From contig NZ_CP018016.1 of NCBI RefSeq assembly GCF_000280495.2, positions 2,108,001 through 2,172,000 on the forward strand: DNA of 64,000 nucleotides. The letters are read 5' to 3'. The notes below the pieces were generated by a model, which searched no databases, was not told the DNA's origin, and was given only the letters and a program-made list of their open reading frames with translations. Made by a program: the position numbers and the translations under genes. Source of the stretch: Kosakonia radicincitans DSM 16656 (GTDB lineage: Bacteria; Pseudomonadota; Gammaproteobacteria; Enterobacterales; Enterobacteriaceae). Shown in pieces: positions 36,907 through 48,194 of this stretch (its first letter is position 1; every line of letters starts with the position of its first letter).

Positions 36907-37545
36907 ATGAAAATTGCACTGATGATGGAAAACAGTCAGGCGGCTAAAAACGCCATCATTCTGAAAGAGCTGAAAGCCGTTGCCGATGAAAAAGATTTTC
37001 CGGTGTTTAACGTCGGCATGAGCGACGAGAATGACCATCATCTGACCTACATCCACCTGGGTATTATGGCGAGTATTCTGCTGAACGCGAAAGCCGTGGA
37101 TTTTGTCGTCACCGGCTGCGGTACCGGGCAGGGTGCGCTGATGTCGCTGAACATTCATCCGGGCGTGGTGTGCGGCTACTGTATTGATCCAGCGGATGCG
37201 TTTCTGTTTGCCCAGATCAACAACGGTAATGCGTTATCGCTGCCGTTTGCGAAAGGTTTTGGCTGGGGCGCGGAACTGAACGTGCGCTTTATTTTTGAGA
37301 AAGCCTTTACCGGTCGTAAAGGGGAAGGTTATCCGCCGGAGCGTAAAGAGCCTCAGGTACGCAATGCCGGGATCCTGAACCAGGTGAAAGCCGCGGTGGT
37401 TAAAGACAATTACCTCGATTCCCTACGCGCCATTGACCGTGAACTGGTGAAAACGGCCGTCTCCGGCGAGCGCTTCCAGCAGTGCTTCTTTGAACACTGC
37501 CAGAGCAAAGAGATTGAGGCGTTCGTTCGCGAAGTGCTGGCCTGA
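36907..37545 (+). CDS. RpiB/LacA/LacB-family sugar-phosphate isomerase
   Basis: A 212-residue protein with the RpiB-fold signature VVTGCGTGQGALMSLN (the anion hole region) and a C-terminal extension beyond the usual 150 residues of RpiB. It likely isomerises a sugar phosphate; the substrate is unknown. A ribosome-binding site (AGGAGA) is present, and a strong hairpin follows. It is not part of the E. coli K-12 gene order at this place. Confidence 0.85.
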   Translation: MKIALMMENSQAAKNAIILKELKAVADEKDFPVFNVGMSDENDHHLTYIHLGIMASILLNAKAVDFVVTGCGTGQGALMSLNIHPGVVCGYCIDPADAFLFAQINNGNALSLPFAKGFGWGAELNVRFIFEKAFTGRKGEGYPPERKEPQVRNAGILNQVKAAVVKDNYLDSLRAIDRELVKTAVSGERFQQCFFEHCQSKEIEAFVREVLA

Positions 37546-37555
37546 TAAACAACCG

Positions 37556-37586
37556 CCGCCGCAGCTGGCCCGGCTGCGGCGGTCTC
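37556..37586 (+). terminator. Hairpin between the isomerase and MFS genes
   Basis: A perfect 10-bp GC-rich stem CCGCCGCAGC/GCTGCGGCGG followed by TCTCTTT, lying between convergent stop codons. Confidence 0.7.
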
Positions 37587-37587
37587 T

Positions 37588-39012
37588 TTACACTTTTTTC
37601 TTCTGCGATACGGCGCTTCCGGCATCTCTGGTCAGGCGCAACGTATCAAACATGCCAACCAGGCAGATCAGCGCGATAAACACAAATGCCAGCCGGAAAC
37701 TGATCCCTTCAACGCCAGTGATATGCAGCCACTTACTGACATGTTCACCAATACGAATACCAATTGCACCAAGGGTGATACCCAGGCCGACAGCCAGTTG
37801 TGTGGCGGTACTGAACAGCGTATTGGCATAACTCATTTGTGGTGACGGAACATCGGCAAAGGCGAGGGTGCTGACGCCGGTAAACTGTACCGAACGGAAG
37901 ACGCCGCCCAGGAACAGCACCACAAAGGTAAGCCAGACAGGCGTTGCCGAGGTAAGAAAAGCGCAGGCCAGCAGCGCCAGCACATTCAGCGCGCCGTTAA
38001 TTAGCAGCAACTTTTTAAAGCCCAGCCAGCGAATCAGCGGCGTCGTGGCGGGTTTGATCGTCAGGTTACCGGCAAATACCGCCAGCACCAGCAGCCCAGC
38101 GTGGAAAGGATCCATACCAAAACCGACCTGGAACAGTAGCGGCAGCAGAAAAGGGACGGCGCTTATTGATGCGCGAAACAGCGAGCCGCCGTACATCGTC
38201 ACACGAAAGGTCGGCACCTGCAGCGCATCCAGCCGGATCATCGGCCATTGCGCACGCCGGAAATGGCGCAAGGTAAAGGCCAGCGTTAAACCGCCCAGTA
38301 TCAGCAACCCGCTGGTCAGCACGCCTTGCGGCTGCTCTGCGCCTAAATCCTCCATGGCATAAACCAGGCTGACCATCGCCATCGACGTGGCGATAAACCC
38401 CGGTAAATCGAACGGGCGCCGCTCCTCTTCACGAATATTGGGAATGATGCGCAGCGCCAGCAAAATCGCCATAATTCCCAGCGGCACATTAATAAAGAAG
38501 ATCCAACGCCAGTCAGCGTAATGTGTAATAAATCCCCCCAGCGGCGGGCCGATGATCGGCGCGACCAGCGCGGGCCAGGTGAGCGTGGCGATGGCGGTAA
38601 TAAGCTGATGTTTTGGCGTGGTGCGCAGTACGGCGAGGCGCCCAACCGGCACCATCAATGCGCCGCCAACACCCTGTAAAATACGCATGCTGACAAACAT
38701 CTCTACGCTGGTCGACAGCCCACACAATATCGATGCCATGGTGAAGATAGCCAGCGCCATGGAAAAGACATTGCGCGCGCCAAAGCGATCGGCGATCCAG
38801 CCGCTGGCCGGGATCAGCACAGCAAGGGTAATTAAATAAGCGCTGATACCGATGTTCAGCGCAACAGCTTCGACACCAAACGTTTTTGCCATATCCGGCA
38901 GGGCGGTCGCGATTACCGTGCCGTCGATAAACTCCATAAAGAAAGCGCCGGCTACCAGTAGCGCAGCGGGAGAAAGACCTCCAGTCTTCCGCAAAAGGGT
39001 GCTTTCACTCAT
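37588..39012 (-). CDS. DHA2-type MFS drug:H+ antiporter
   Basis: A 474-residue membrane protein of the EmrB/QacA (14-helix) family. It has motif A GWIADRFGARNVF after the second helix, motif C GPPLGGFI in helix 5, and an N-terminal MEFIDGTVIATALPDM of the D1 type. It is probably an exporter of toxic compounds; the substrate is unknown. No adjacent regulator gene is present. It is divergent from azuC. Confidence 0.88.
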   Translation of the reverse strand: MSESTLLRKTGGLSPAALLVAGAFFMEFIDGTVIATALPDMAKTFGVEAVALNIGISAYLITLAVLIPASGWIADRFGARNVFSMALAIFTMASILCGLSTSVEMFVSMRILQGVGGALMVPVGRLAVLRTTPKHQLITAIATLTWPALVAPIIGPPLGGFITHYADWRWIFFINVPLGIMAILLALRIIPNIREEERRPFDLPGFIATSMAMVSLVYAMEDLGAEQPQGVLTSGLLILGGLTLAFTLRHFRRAQWPMIRLDALQVPTFRVTMYGGSLFRASISAVPFLLPLLFQVGFGMDPFHAGLLVLAVFAGNLTIKPATTPLIRWLGFKKLLLINGALNVLALLACAFLTSATPVWLTFVVLFLGGVFRSVQFTGVSTLAFADVPSPQMSYANTLFSTATQLAVGLGITLGAIGIRIGEHVSKWLHITGVEGISFRLAFVFIALICLVGMFDTLRLTRDAGSAVSQKKKV

Positions 39013-39124
39013 TGTGGATCTGCCATTTGCAAAAATAATTGAGAATACTAAAGAAAACTTTAGTGCGCTAACTGCAGGATTTATAACTGAATTTTTAACA
39101 AAGCTACTGCATTTTCATTTTTTG

Positions 39125-39177
39125 AAACGTGATTTCTATCACATGATGGTTGATTTTTGTGATGGAGGTCATATTAT
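39125..39177 (+). promoter_or_regulatory. azuC promoter with CRP-like sites
   Basis: CGTGA-N6-TCACA with core 39128-39143 is one base from the CRP core. A second, weaker TGTGA-N6-TCATA lies at 39158-39173. A TATTAT -10 element follows at 39172-39177. The spacing of the first site suits an activator just upstream of RNA polymerase. Confidence 0.6.
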
Positions 39178-39224
39178 GTACGCATTGAGACGTAACACCT
39201 GCATAACAAATCGCCGGAGCAAAA

Positions 39225-39308
39225 ATGAAACTGCGTAAAATTCTGAAGCATATGTTTGAAACCTATTGCAAAACATTCAAAGACGTACCGCCAGGCGCTA
39301 TGTTCTGA
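39225..39308 (+). CDS. azuC: Small membrane-associated protein AzuC
   Basis: A 27-residue protein beginning MKLRKILKHMFETYCKTF and ending DVPPGAMF, clearly the AzuC family (28 residues in E. coli). It is amphipathic and basic, and in E. coli is membrane-associated. A GGAG ribosome-binding site is present. In E. coli the transcript (AzuCR) acts both as mRNA and as a regulatory RNA. It is followed closely by a strong terminator, giving a transcript of roughly 150 bases here. Confidence 0.9.
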   Translation: MKLRKILKHMFETYCKTFKDVPPGAMF

Positions 39309-39317
39309 TGATAAAAA

Positions 39318-39340
39318 AACCTGCTGAAGCAGGTTTTTTT
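39318..39340 (+). terminator. Terminator of azuCR RNA
   Basis: AACCTGC-TGAA-GCAGGTT followed by T residues, ten bases after the azuC stop. Confidence 0.92.
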
Positions 39341-39419
39341 ATGCCTGTCGTCCGCCTGCCAGGCCTACTCATACACATGAATTCCCGCTACTATGGCGCA
39401 CTTTATTTAAGGAGCGCCT

Positions 39420-39671
39420 ATGTCACAGAATCTCTCCACCGACCAGGAACTGGTATCCGATATCGTTGCCTGTCAACTCGTCATCAAACAGATCCTCGAC
39501 GTTATCGACGTCATCGCGCCGGTCGAAGTGCGTGAGAAAATGTCTCACCAGCTTAAGAGCATCGATTTTGCTACCCACCCGGCAGCGGCCGACCCGGTTA
39601 CCCGCCGTGCAATCCAGAAAGCTATCGCCTTAATTGAACTGAAATTTACCCCTCAGGGGGAAGCTCACTAA
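39420..39671 (+). CDS. yecJ: DUF2766 protein YecJ
   Basis: An 83-residue protein, the same length as and nearly identical to E. coli YecJ ([31 protein letters not shown]). Ribosome-binding site AAGGAG. Function is unknown. Confidence 0.93.
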   Translation: MSQNLSTDQELVSDIVACQLVIKQILDVIDVIAPVEVREKMSHQLKSIDFATHPAAADPVTRRAIQKAIALIELKFTPQGEAH

Positions 39672-39776
39672 GGACTCTGCCTGGCAGGGATGTGACGCAG
39701 CGGGAATTATGAAACGCTGTTTTGATCAACAATAAGCCCACTTTAATCAACCCACCTTCAACGTAAGGAGTCGGAC

Positions 39777-40334
39777 ATGAAAAAAGTGGCGGTGTTGTTG
39801 GCGCCCGGTTTCGAAGAAGCAGAAGCGATTATCACCATTGATATCCTGCGTCGCTTAAATATTGAAGTCGAAACACTGGCCTGCGCGGAGTCCCGCGCGG
39901 TGGTCAGTTATCACGCTATCCCGATGGTTGCAGACAGCACGCTGGCAGAGCGTCAGGCAAAGCTGTATGACGCCGTCGTCTTACCCGGCGGGCCGCAGGG
40001 CAGCGTGAATCTGGCTGCCAGCAAAGCGGTGGTGCAATTTATTGAACAGCATGACACAGCCGGCAAGTTAATTTGCCCTATCTGTTCCGCTGCTGCGCGC
40101 GTGCTGGGCGGCAACGGCTTGCTGAAGGGCCGCCGCTATGTCTGCTCCGGCGATCTGTACGAAACTGTCAATGATGGTGAGTATGTGGACGCGCCAGTGG
40201 TGGAAGATGGCAACCTGATCAGCGGTAAAGGCCTCGGGCTGGCTTTCAATTTTGCGTTGACGATTGCTGCGCGTTTGCAGGGGGACGAAACTGCAGCGCG
40301 AGATCACGCCGATCATATCTACTATAGCTGGTGA
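39777..40334 (+). CDS. DJ-1/PfpI-family protein
   Basis: A 185-residue DJ-1-superfamily protein of the YajL/PARK7 type. The nucleophile-elbow cysteine is C103 in CPICSAA, and the acidic partner lies in GFEEAEAI (around E14-E16). Relatives act as deglycases, chaperones or glyoxalases; which applies is not visible here. It lies alone between yecJ and araF, preceded by a GTAAGGAG ribosome-binding site. Confidence 0.85.
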   Translation: MKKVAVLLAPGFEEAEAIITIDILRRLNIEVETLACAESRAVVSYHAIPMVADSTLAERQAKLYDAVVLPGGPQGSVNLAASKAVVQFIEQHDTAGKLICPICSAAARVLGGNGLLKGRRYVCSGDLYETVNDGEYVDAPVVEDGNLISGKGLGLAFNFALTIAARLQGDETAARDHADHIYYSW

Positions 40335-40342
40335 TTTTTCTG

Positions 40343-40365
40343 CCCGGATGCGCCCTGCATCCGGG
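40343..40365. repeat. REP-like hairpin after the DJ-1 gene
   Basis: A perfect 9-bp stem CCCGGATGC/GCATCCGGG with a 5-base loop and no T-run, resembling enteric extragenic palindromes. Confidence 0.55.
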
Positions 40366-40650
40366 ACAAGGATAAGCTGGCTGATGTTATGGATTATCCT
40401 GCTTTTACCCTTTCTATTTGTCTGACAAAATCGGCTGTTTTTATGTGCTATATCGCTGAATTTATGTACAGAATTACTGTAATTCTGCGGTGTGATGCCG
40501 CTCTCCTATGGAGAATCAATTTCCCGCTAAAACTACTTCCAGCACAGGTGTCCAGGGATGTGCGGACTCTAATGCCTTGTTTTATTAACTTTTAAATGAA
40601 CCGGTAATTATTTTTCCCTACATAAAAGAAAGCTAAAGCTGGAGTTTACC
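40366..40650 (+). promoter_or_regulatory. araFGH upstream region with a 19-bp perfect palindrome
   Basis: No gene is supported. CAGAATTAC-T-GTAATTCTG at 40469-40487 is a perfect dyad about 160 bases before araF. It is not an AraC site (those are direct repeats), nor a CRP site. A TGTGA at 40491 is a weak CRP half-site. AraC and CRP control is expected from E. coli, but no good TAGC-N7-TCCATA element was found. Confidence 0.45.
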
Positions 40651-41631
40651 ATGCACAAATTCACTAAAGCGTTGGCGGCCATCGGTCTGGCTGCCGTTAT
40701 GTCACAATCCGCTATCGCTGAAACGATGAAGCTCGGGTTCCTGGTTAAACAGCCAGAAGAACCCTGGTTCCAGACTGAATGGAAGTTTGCCGACAAGGCG
40801 GGCAAAGATTTAGGTTTTGAAGTGATTAAAATCGCCGTCCCTGATGGTGAAAAAACGCTGAACGCCATTGATAGCCTGGCGGCCAGCGGCGCAAAAGGAT
40901 TTGTTATTTGTACTCCGGATCCCAAACTGGGCTCAGCGATTGTCGCCAAAGCGCGGGGTTATGACATGAAAGTCATTGCGGTGGACGACCAGTTCGTCAA
41001 CGCCAAAGGCGAACCGATGACCTCGGTGCCGCTGGTGATGATGGCAGCGAGCGAAATCGGCGCGCGTCAGGGTGAAGAGCTCTATAAAGAGATGCAAAAA
41101 CGTGGCTGGAATGTGAAAGAGACCGGCGTCATGGCGATTACCGCGAACGAGCTGGATACCGCTCGCCGCCGCACGACCGGTTCTATGGACGCGCTGAAAA
41201 AAGCCGGTTTCCCGGAAAAACAGATCTACCAGGTGCCGACCAAATCTAACGATATCCCCGGTGCATTTGATGCCGGTAACTCCCTGCTGGTACAGCATCC
41301 GGAAGTGAAACACTGGCTGGTGCTGGGCATGAATGACAACACTGTGCTGGGTGGCGTGCGTGCAACAGAAGGCCAGGGCTTTAAAGCGCCGGATGTCATC
41401 GGTATTGGTATTAACGGCGTCGATGCGGTAAGTGAGCTGTCGAAAGCGCAGGCAACCGGCTTCTTCGGTTCGCTGCTGCCAAGCCCGGACGTGCATGGCT
41501 ATAAAACAAGCCAACTGCTCTACAACTGGGTTACCAAAGGCGTTGAACCACCGAAATTTACAGCAGTAACGGACGTGGTGCTGATCACGCGCGAGAACTT
41601 CAAAGAAGAGCTGGCGAAAAAAGGACTGTAA
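40651..41631 (+). CDS. araF: L-arabinose-binding periplasmic protein AraF
   Basis: The solute-binding protein of the AraFGH high-affinity arabinose importer. It is 326 residues, with a signal peptide cut near SAIAETMKLG and the periplasmic-binding-protein I fold (KQPEEPWFQTEWKFAD). A GGAG site precedes the ATG. It is the first gene of araFGH. Confidence 0.96.
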   Translation: MHKFTKALAAIGLAAVMSQSAIAETMKLGFLVKQPEEPWFQTEWKFADKAGKDLGFEVIKIAVPDGEKTLNAIDSLAASGAKGFVICTPDPKLGSAIVAKARGYDMKVIAVDDQFVNAKGEPMTSVPLVMMAASEIGARQGEELYKEMQKRGWNVKETGVMAITANELDTARRRTTGSMDALKKAGFPEKQIYQVPTKSNDIPGAFDAGNSLLVQHPEVKHWLVLGMNDNTVLGGVRATEGQGFKAPDVIGIGINGVDAVSELSKAQATGFFGSLLPSPDVHGYKTSQLLYNWVTKGVEPPKFTAVTDVVLITRENFKEELAKKGL

Positions 41632-41702
41632 TTCTCTGTTGATTGTGCTCCCCGCTTCAGGCGGGGGGCCAGACGTACAATGAACTGCTTTACGGAGACG
41701 TT

Positions 41703-43217
41703 ATGCAACAGTCTACTCCTTATCTCTCTTTTCGCGGCATCGGCAAGACGTTTCCCGGTGTGAAAGCGCTCAGTGAGATCAGTTTTGATTGTTACGCCGG
41801 GCAAATCCACGCCCTGATGGGTGAAAACGGCGCAGGTAAATCGACACTGTTAAAAATCCTCAGCGGCAATTACGCGCCAACCACCGGTTCGCTGGTAATA
41901 AAAGGTGAGGAAGTCACCTTCGCGGATACTACTGCAGCGCTGAATGCCGGGGTGGCGATCATCTACCAGGAGCTGCATCTGGTGCCGGAAATGACCGTCG
42001 CGGAGAATATCTACCTTGGCCAGATCCCGCACAAGAGCGGCATTGTGAACCGTTCGTTGCTGAATTACGAAGCCGGTTTGCAGCTTCAGCATCTTGGGCT
42101 GGATATCGATACGCAAACGCCGCTGAAATATCTCTCCATTGGTCAGTGGCAAATGGTCGAAATTGCCAAGGCGCTGGCGCGCAACGCCAAAATCATCGCT
42201 TTTGATGAACCCACCAGTTCTCTCTCGGCGCGTGAGATCGACAACCTGTTCCGTGTGATCCGCGAGCTACGTAAAGAGGGCCGGGTGATCCTTTATGTCT
42301 CCCACCGCATGGAAGAGATTTTTGCGCTCAGCGATGCCATTACCGTCTTTAAAGATGGCCGCTACGTGCGCACCTTTACGGACATGCAGCAGGTCAATCA
42401 TGACCAGTTGGTGCAGGCGATGGTCGGACGCGAACTGGGGGATATTTATGGCTGGAAACCCCGGGAATACGGGGCAGAACGCCTGCGGCTGGAGCAGGTT
42501 AAAGCGCCAGGCGTACGAACGCCCATCTCTTTAAGCGTGCGCAGCGGTGAAATTGTCGGCCTGTTCGGGCTGGTGGGCGCCGGGCGCAGTGAATTAATGA
42601 AAGGCTTATTCGGCGGGACGAAAATTACCGAAGGGCAGGTCTTTATCGACGGCGAGCAAGTCAATATTACTAAACCGGCGCATGCCATCCAGGCGGGCAT
42701 GATGTTGTGCCCGGAAGATCGTAAAGCGGAAGGCATTATTCCGGTTCATTCGGTGCAGGAGAACATCAATATTAGCGCCCGGCGCAAATACATTCGCGCA
42801 GGTTGTCTGATCAATGATGGCTGGGAAAGTGAAAACGCCGAACACCATATTCGTTCGCTCAATATCAAAACGCCTGGTGCGGAACAACTGATTATGAATC
42901 TCTCCGGTGGCAACCAGCAAAAGGCAATTCTTGGTCGCTGGTTATCGGAAGAGATGAAAGTCATTTTGCTCGACGAGCCGACGCGCGGCATTGATGTCGG
43001 GGCGAAGCATGAGATCTACAACGTAATTTACGCGCTGGCTTCCCGCGGTGTTGCGGTGCTGTTTGCCTCCAGTGATTTGCCGGAAGTGCTCGGCGTTGCC
43101 GATCGCATCGTGGTGATGCGTGAAGGGGAAATCGCCGGTGAACTGCTTCACGGTCAGTGTGATGAACAGCGGGCGCTGAGCCTCGCGATGCCGAAAGTTA
43201 GCCAGGCTGTCGCCTGA
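41703..43217 (+). CDS. araG: L-arabinose ABC transporter ATPase AraG
   Basis: The two-domain ATPase of the arabinose importer, 504 residues as in E. coli from the ATG at 41703 (CGGAGA site). The N-terminal half has Walker [10 protein letters not shown] and Walker [12 protein letters not shown]. The C-terminal half has a degenerate Walker A but an intact signature ([15 protein letters not shown]). An upstream in-frame ATG at 41643 is not used. Confidence 0.96.
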   Translation: MQQSTPYLSFRGIGKTFPGVKALSEISFDCYAGQIHALMGENGAGKSTLLKILSGNYAPTTGSLVIKGEEVTFADTTAALNAGVAIIYQELHLVPEMTVAENIYLGQIPHKSGIVNRSLLNYEAGLQLQHLGLDIDTQTPLKYLSIGQWQMVEIAKALARNAKIIAFDEPTSSLSAREIDNLFRVIRELRKEGRVILYVSHRMEEIFALSDAITVFKDGRYVRTFTDMQQVNHDQLVQAMVGRELGDIYGWKPREYGAERLRLEQVKAPGVRTPISLSVRSGEIVGLFGLVGAGRSELMKGLFGGTKITEGQVFIDGEQVNITKPAHAIQAGMMLCPEDRKAEGIIPVHSVQENINISARRKYIRAGCLINDGWESENAEHHIRSLNIKTPGAEQLIMNLSGGNQQKAILGRWLSEEMKVILLDEPTRGIDVGAKHEIYNVIYALASRGVAVLFASSDLPEVLGVADRIVVMREGEIAGELLHGQCDEQRALSLAMPKVSQAVA

Positions 43218-43228
43218 GTGAGGAGAAA

Positions 43229-44212
43229 ATGATGTCATCTTTAACTACGTCCCGCGCACCGAAATCCTCGCTCAGCTTTGGGCGAATCTGGGATCAGTTC
43301 GGCATGCTGGTGGTGTTTGCCGTGCTGTTTATCGGCTGCGCGCTGTTTGTGCCGAACTTCGCCTCTTTCGTCAATATGAAAGGGCTGGGGCTGGCGATCT
43401 CAATGTCCGGCATGGTGGCCTGCGGCATGCTGTTCTGCCTTGCGTCCGGGGATTTTGACCTGTCGGTCGCGTCGGTCATCGCCTGCGCCGGGGTAACCAC
43501 AGCAGTGGTGATTAATATTTCGGAGAGTTTGTGGATTGGCGTATTTGCCGGTTTGCTGCTCGGCGTGGTCAGCGGTTTTATTAACGGCTTCGTGATTGCG
43601 CGTTTGAAGATCAATGCCTTGATCACCACGCTTGCCACGATGCAGATCGTCCGCGGGCTGGCGTATATTATTTCCGACGGTAAAGCGGTCGGCATCGAGG
43701 ATGAACGTTTCTTCACCCTCGGTTACGCCAACTGGCTGGGGCTGCCCGCGCCGATTTGGTTGACGGTTGCCTGCCTGATTATTTTTGGCTTCCTGCTCAA
43801 TAGAACCACGTTTGGCCGCAATACGCTGGCGATTGGCGGTAATGAAGAAGCGGCCCGCCTGGCGGGCGTTCCGGTGGTACGCACGAAAATCATCATCTTT
43901 GTGCTCTCCGGTCTGGTCTCAGCGGCAGCGGGGATTATTCTTGCTTCGCGTATGACCAGTGGCCAGCCGATGACGTCGATTGGCTATGAGTTGATTGTTA
44001 TCTCAGCCTGTGTATTGGGTGGTGTATCGCTGAAAGGCGGGATTGGCAAAATATCGTATGTTGTTGCCGGGATCCTGATTCTGGGCACCGTCGAAAACGC
44101 CATGAACCTGCTGAACATCTCGCCATTCTCACAGTATGTGGTGCGTGGTTTGATCCTGCTGGCGGCGGTAATTTTCGACCGCTACAAACAAAAGTCCAAA
44201 CGCACAGTTTAA
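43229..44212 (+). CDS. araH: L-arabinose ABC transporter permease AraH
   Basis: The membrane permease of AraFGH, 327 residues, with the RbsC-type membrane-domain layout and the TFGRNTLAIGGNEEAARLAGV loop that contacts the ATPase. A GAGGAGA ribosome-binding site is present. It is the last gene of the operon, followed by a perfect hairpin. Confidence 0.96.
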   Translation: MMSSLTTSRAPKSSLSFGRIWDQFGMLVVFAVLFIGCALFVPNFASFVNMKGLGLAISMSGMVACGMLFCLASGDFDLSVASVIACAGVTTAVVINISESLWIGVFAGLLLGVVSGFINGFVIARLKINALITTLATMQIVRGLAYIISDGKAVGIEDERFFTLGYANWLGLPAPIWLTVACLIIFGFLLNRTTFGRNTLAIGGNEEAARLAGVPVVRTKIIIFVLSGLVSAAAGIILASRMTSGQPMTSIGYELIVISACVLGGVSLKGGIGKISYVVAGILILGTVENAMNLLNISPFSQYVVRGLILLAAVIFDRYKQKSKRTV

Positions 44213-44260
44213 GCCTTAACGCGTAATTTTTAGACATAACCTTATAGTTTATCCCTCCAC

Positions 44261-44288
44261 CTTACCAGCCGCTAATCCGGCTGGTAAG
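44261..44288. terminator. Hairpin after araH
   Basis: A perfect 11-bp stem CTTACCAGCCG/CGGCTGGTAAG with a 6-base loop. The T-run is weak, so it may protect the 3' end rather than terminate. Confidence 0.55.
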
Positions 44289-44359
44289 TCATGCTTAAAA
44301 TGGCGAGCAGCGTCACACTGTCTATACTTACATGGCTAATGATAATGAGATGTTAGTGA

Positions 44360-46604
<2,245 letters not shown>

Positions 46605-46612
46605 CGTCAGCG

Positions 46613-46636
46613 GCGCTCCTGCGACAGCAGGAGCGC
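46613..46636. terminator. Bidirectional hairpin otsA / uspC
   Basis: A perfect 10-bp stem GCGCTCCTGC/GCAGGAGCGC with a 4-base loop between convergent stop codons. Confidence 0.65.
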
Positions 46637-46637
46637 T

Positions 46638-47063
46638 TCACGCTCCTAAAGGCACCAATAAAACATCCACTTCACTGGCATGAACGATGCTCTTTGCCGC
46701 ACACGCTGCGCGGGCGAGGAACGTTTGATTGTGATTGCCGCAGACCACTAAATCGATGCCCTGTGTACGGCAGGTATGCAGAATATGTTCGCTTAATGCG
46801 CCTGATGCGATGAGCGCCTGCTCGATAGGGTATCCGGCCTCGCTAATGAGTTGATCCAGAAATTGTTGCGTCTCTTCCTGCAACACTTCACGGACATTTT
46901 CCATCATCGGAGCGGCAAGCTGGTTATAGAGTTCAGGATCGGAAGCTAAGGTAATAAGGGAGATGCGGGCATTGAAAGGGCGGGCAATATCAATGGCTTT
47001 GGCCAGTAAACGCCGGCTTTCGGGCGTCACCGCAACAGCGACCAGAAGATGAGCATATTGCAT
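46638..47063 (-). CDS. uspC: Universal stress protein UspC
   Basis: A 141-residue UspA-fold protein matching E. coli UspC, which lies at the same place next to otsA and flhD. It keeps the N-terminal HLLVAVAVTPES and the DLVVCGNHN core strand. E. coli UspC takes part in stress resistance and motility. Confidence 0.93.
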   Translation of the reverse strand: MQYAHLLVAVAVTPESRRLLAKAIDIARPFNARISLITLASDPELYNQLAAPMMENVREVLQEETQQFLDQLISEAGYPIEQALIASGALSEHILHTCRTQGIDLVVCGNHNQTFLARAACAAKSIVHASEVDVLLVPLGA

Positions 47064-47841
47064 TTCTCACTCTCCACGACAAATCAATTTTTTCTCACCA
47101 TTACTCTGTTTCTGAACTCAGTGCAACCCAGGATTATTGCGGGGATGTGAAGGTTATCATAAATATTCATTAATTATTCTTATGCTAAGACTTTAATGCA
47201 TATTCCTGCATTTAACCGATTTTAAAATCTTATCTAAAATTTAAAGAATTTAAGATCAAATTGTTAAACTATCAATCATAATGACTAACAATTTTGAAAT
47301 GATTACCCATAGTAATTAATTAGCGACCCTGAAAGCTTAATTTGTTGTTTTATATGCTTTTTTGATTGTATATCTGCAATAGAAACGTTTTGGTAACGAT
47401 GAATGTTGCAAAACGTCACTCCTCAGACCAGTTGATGACCTGGAGCCGCAGTTTTGCATGAGTATTCGGCCAAATGGAATAAAAAAAGCGACTGACAGAA
47501 CAAAAAAGCATCAAATCACAAGCGGGACTGATAGATTTATTACCCATAATCCGTTAAATTTTGTGACGCAGATCACAAAAATTTCAAATTTTTGTCCGGG
47601 TCAGATTGTATGTGTCAGCACCTACGAGTACAGTTGCGTCGAATTAGGAAAAATCTTAGTTCTTTGTAAGAAATGATTAAGCGCGTATCAAGGCCATTAC
47701 ATTTGAGCGAAGTGCCGCGAGTGCGAGATCCTAAGTCAGTTATGCATTTAGCCTTTCTTTTTTATACCGGTTTTTTCCGGCGACATCACGGGGTGCGGCT
47801 CAGCCGCATAAGATACAAGTTGGTTATTCGGGATGGGAAAA
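47064..47841 (+). promoter_or_regulatory. Long regulatory region and leader of flhDC
   Basis: 778 AT-rich bases without a supported gene. A perfect CRP core TGTGA-CGCAGA-TCACA lies at 47562-47577, with A/T flanks. Taking the E. coli spacing (CRP near -72) puts the start of transcription near 47641 and gives a leader of about 200 bases, as in E. coli. No insertion sequence is present. Small ORFs inside it are not supported. Confidence 0.7.
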
Positions 47842-48192
47842 ATGCATACATCCGAGTTGCTGAAACATGTGTATGACATTAACTTGTCGTATTTGCTTCT
47901 TGCTCAGCGTTTGATTAGCCAGGACAAAGCGTCCGCAATGTTCCGTCTTGGCATTAACGAAGAGATGGCGAACACACTGGGTGAATTAACCCTTCCACAA
48001 ATGGTGAAACTGGCTGAAACCAATCAGCTTATCTGCCAGTTCCGTTTTGACAATCACCAGACTATTACTCGTCTGACCCAGGAATCACGCGTGGATGATT
48101 TACAGCAAGTCCACACCGGGATTTTACTTTCAACCCGCCTGCTGAATGAGTCTTCACAGACCGGCGATGCGGCAAGAAAGAAAAGGGCTTAA
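47842..48192 (+). CDS. flhD: Flagellar master regulator subunit FlhD
   Basis: FlhD forms the FlhD4C2 activator of class 2 flagellar genes. It is 116 residues from [19 protein letters not shown]; an ATG three codons earlier (47833) is also used in some annotations. Sequence is almost identical to E. coli. It is followed three bases later by flhC. Confidence 0.96.
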   Translation: MHTSELLKHVYDINLSYLLLAQRLISQDKASAMFRLGINEEMANTLGELTLPQMVKLAETNQLICQFRFDNHQTITRLTQESRVDDLQQVHTGILLSTRLLNESSQTGDAARKKRA

Positions 48193-48194
48193 CC

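Noticed and set aside
40540..40650. AraC operator half-sites before araF
   Set aside because: A TAGC and a TCCATA-like sequence occur on the minus strand but are separated by 13 instead of 7 bases, so the match was not accepted.
47458..47876. Two small frames (72 and 67 codons) in the flhDC leader
   Set aside because: They lie across the CRP site, promoter and leader of flhDC, are not recognisable, and the second overlaps the flhD start.
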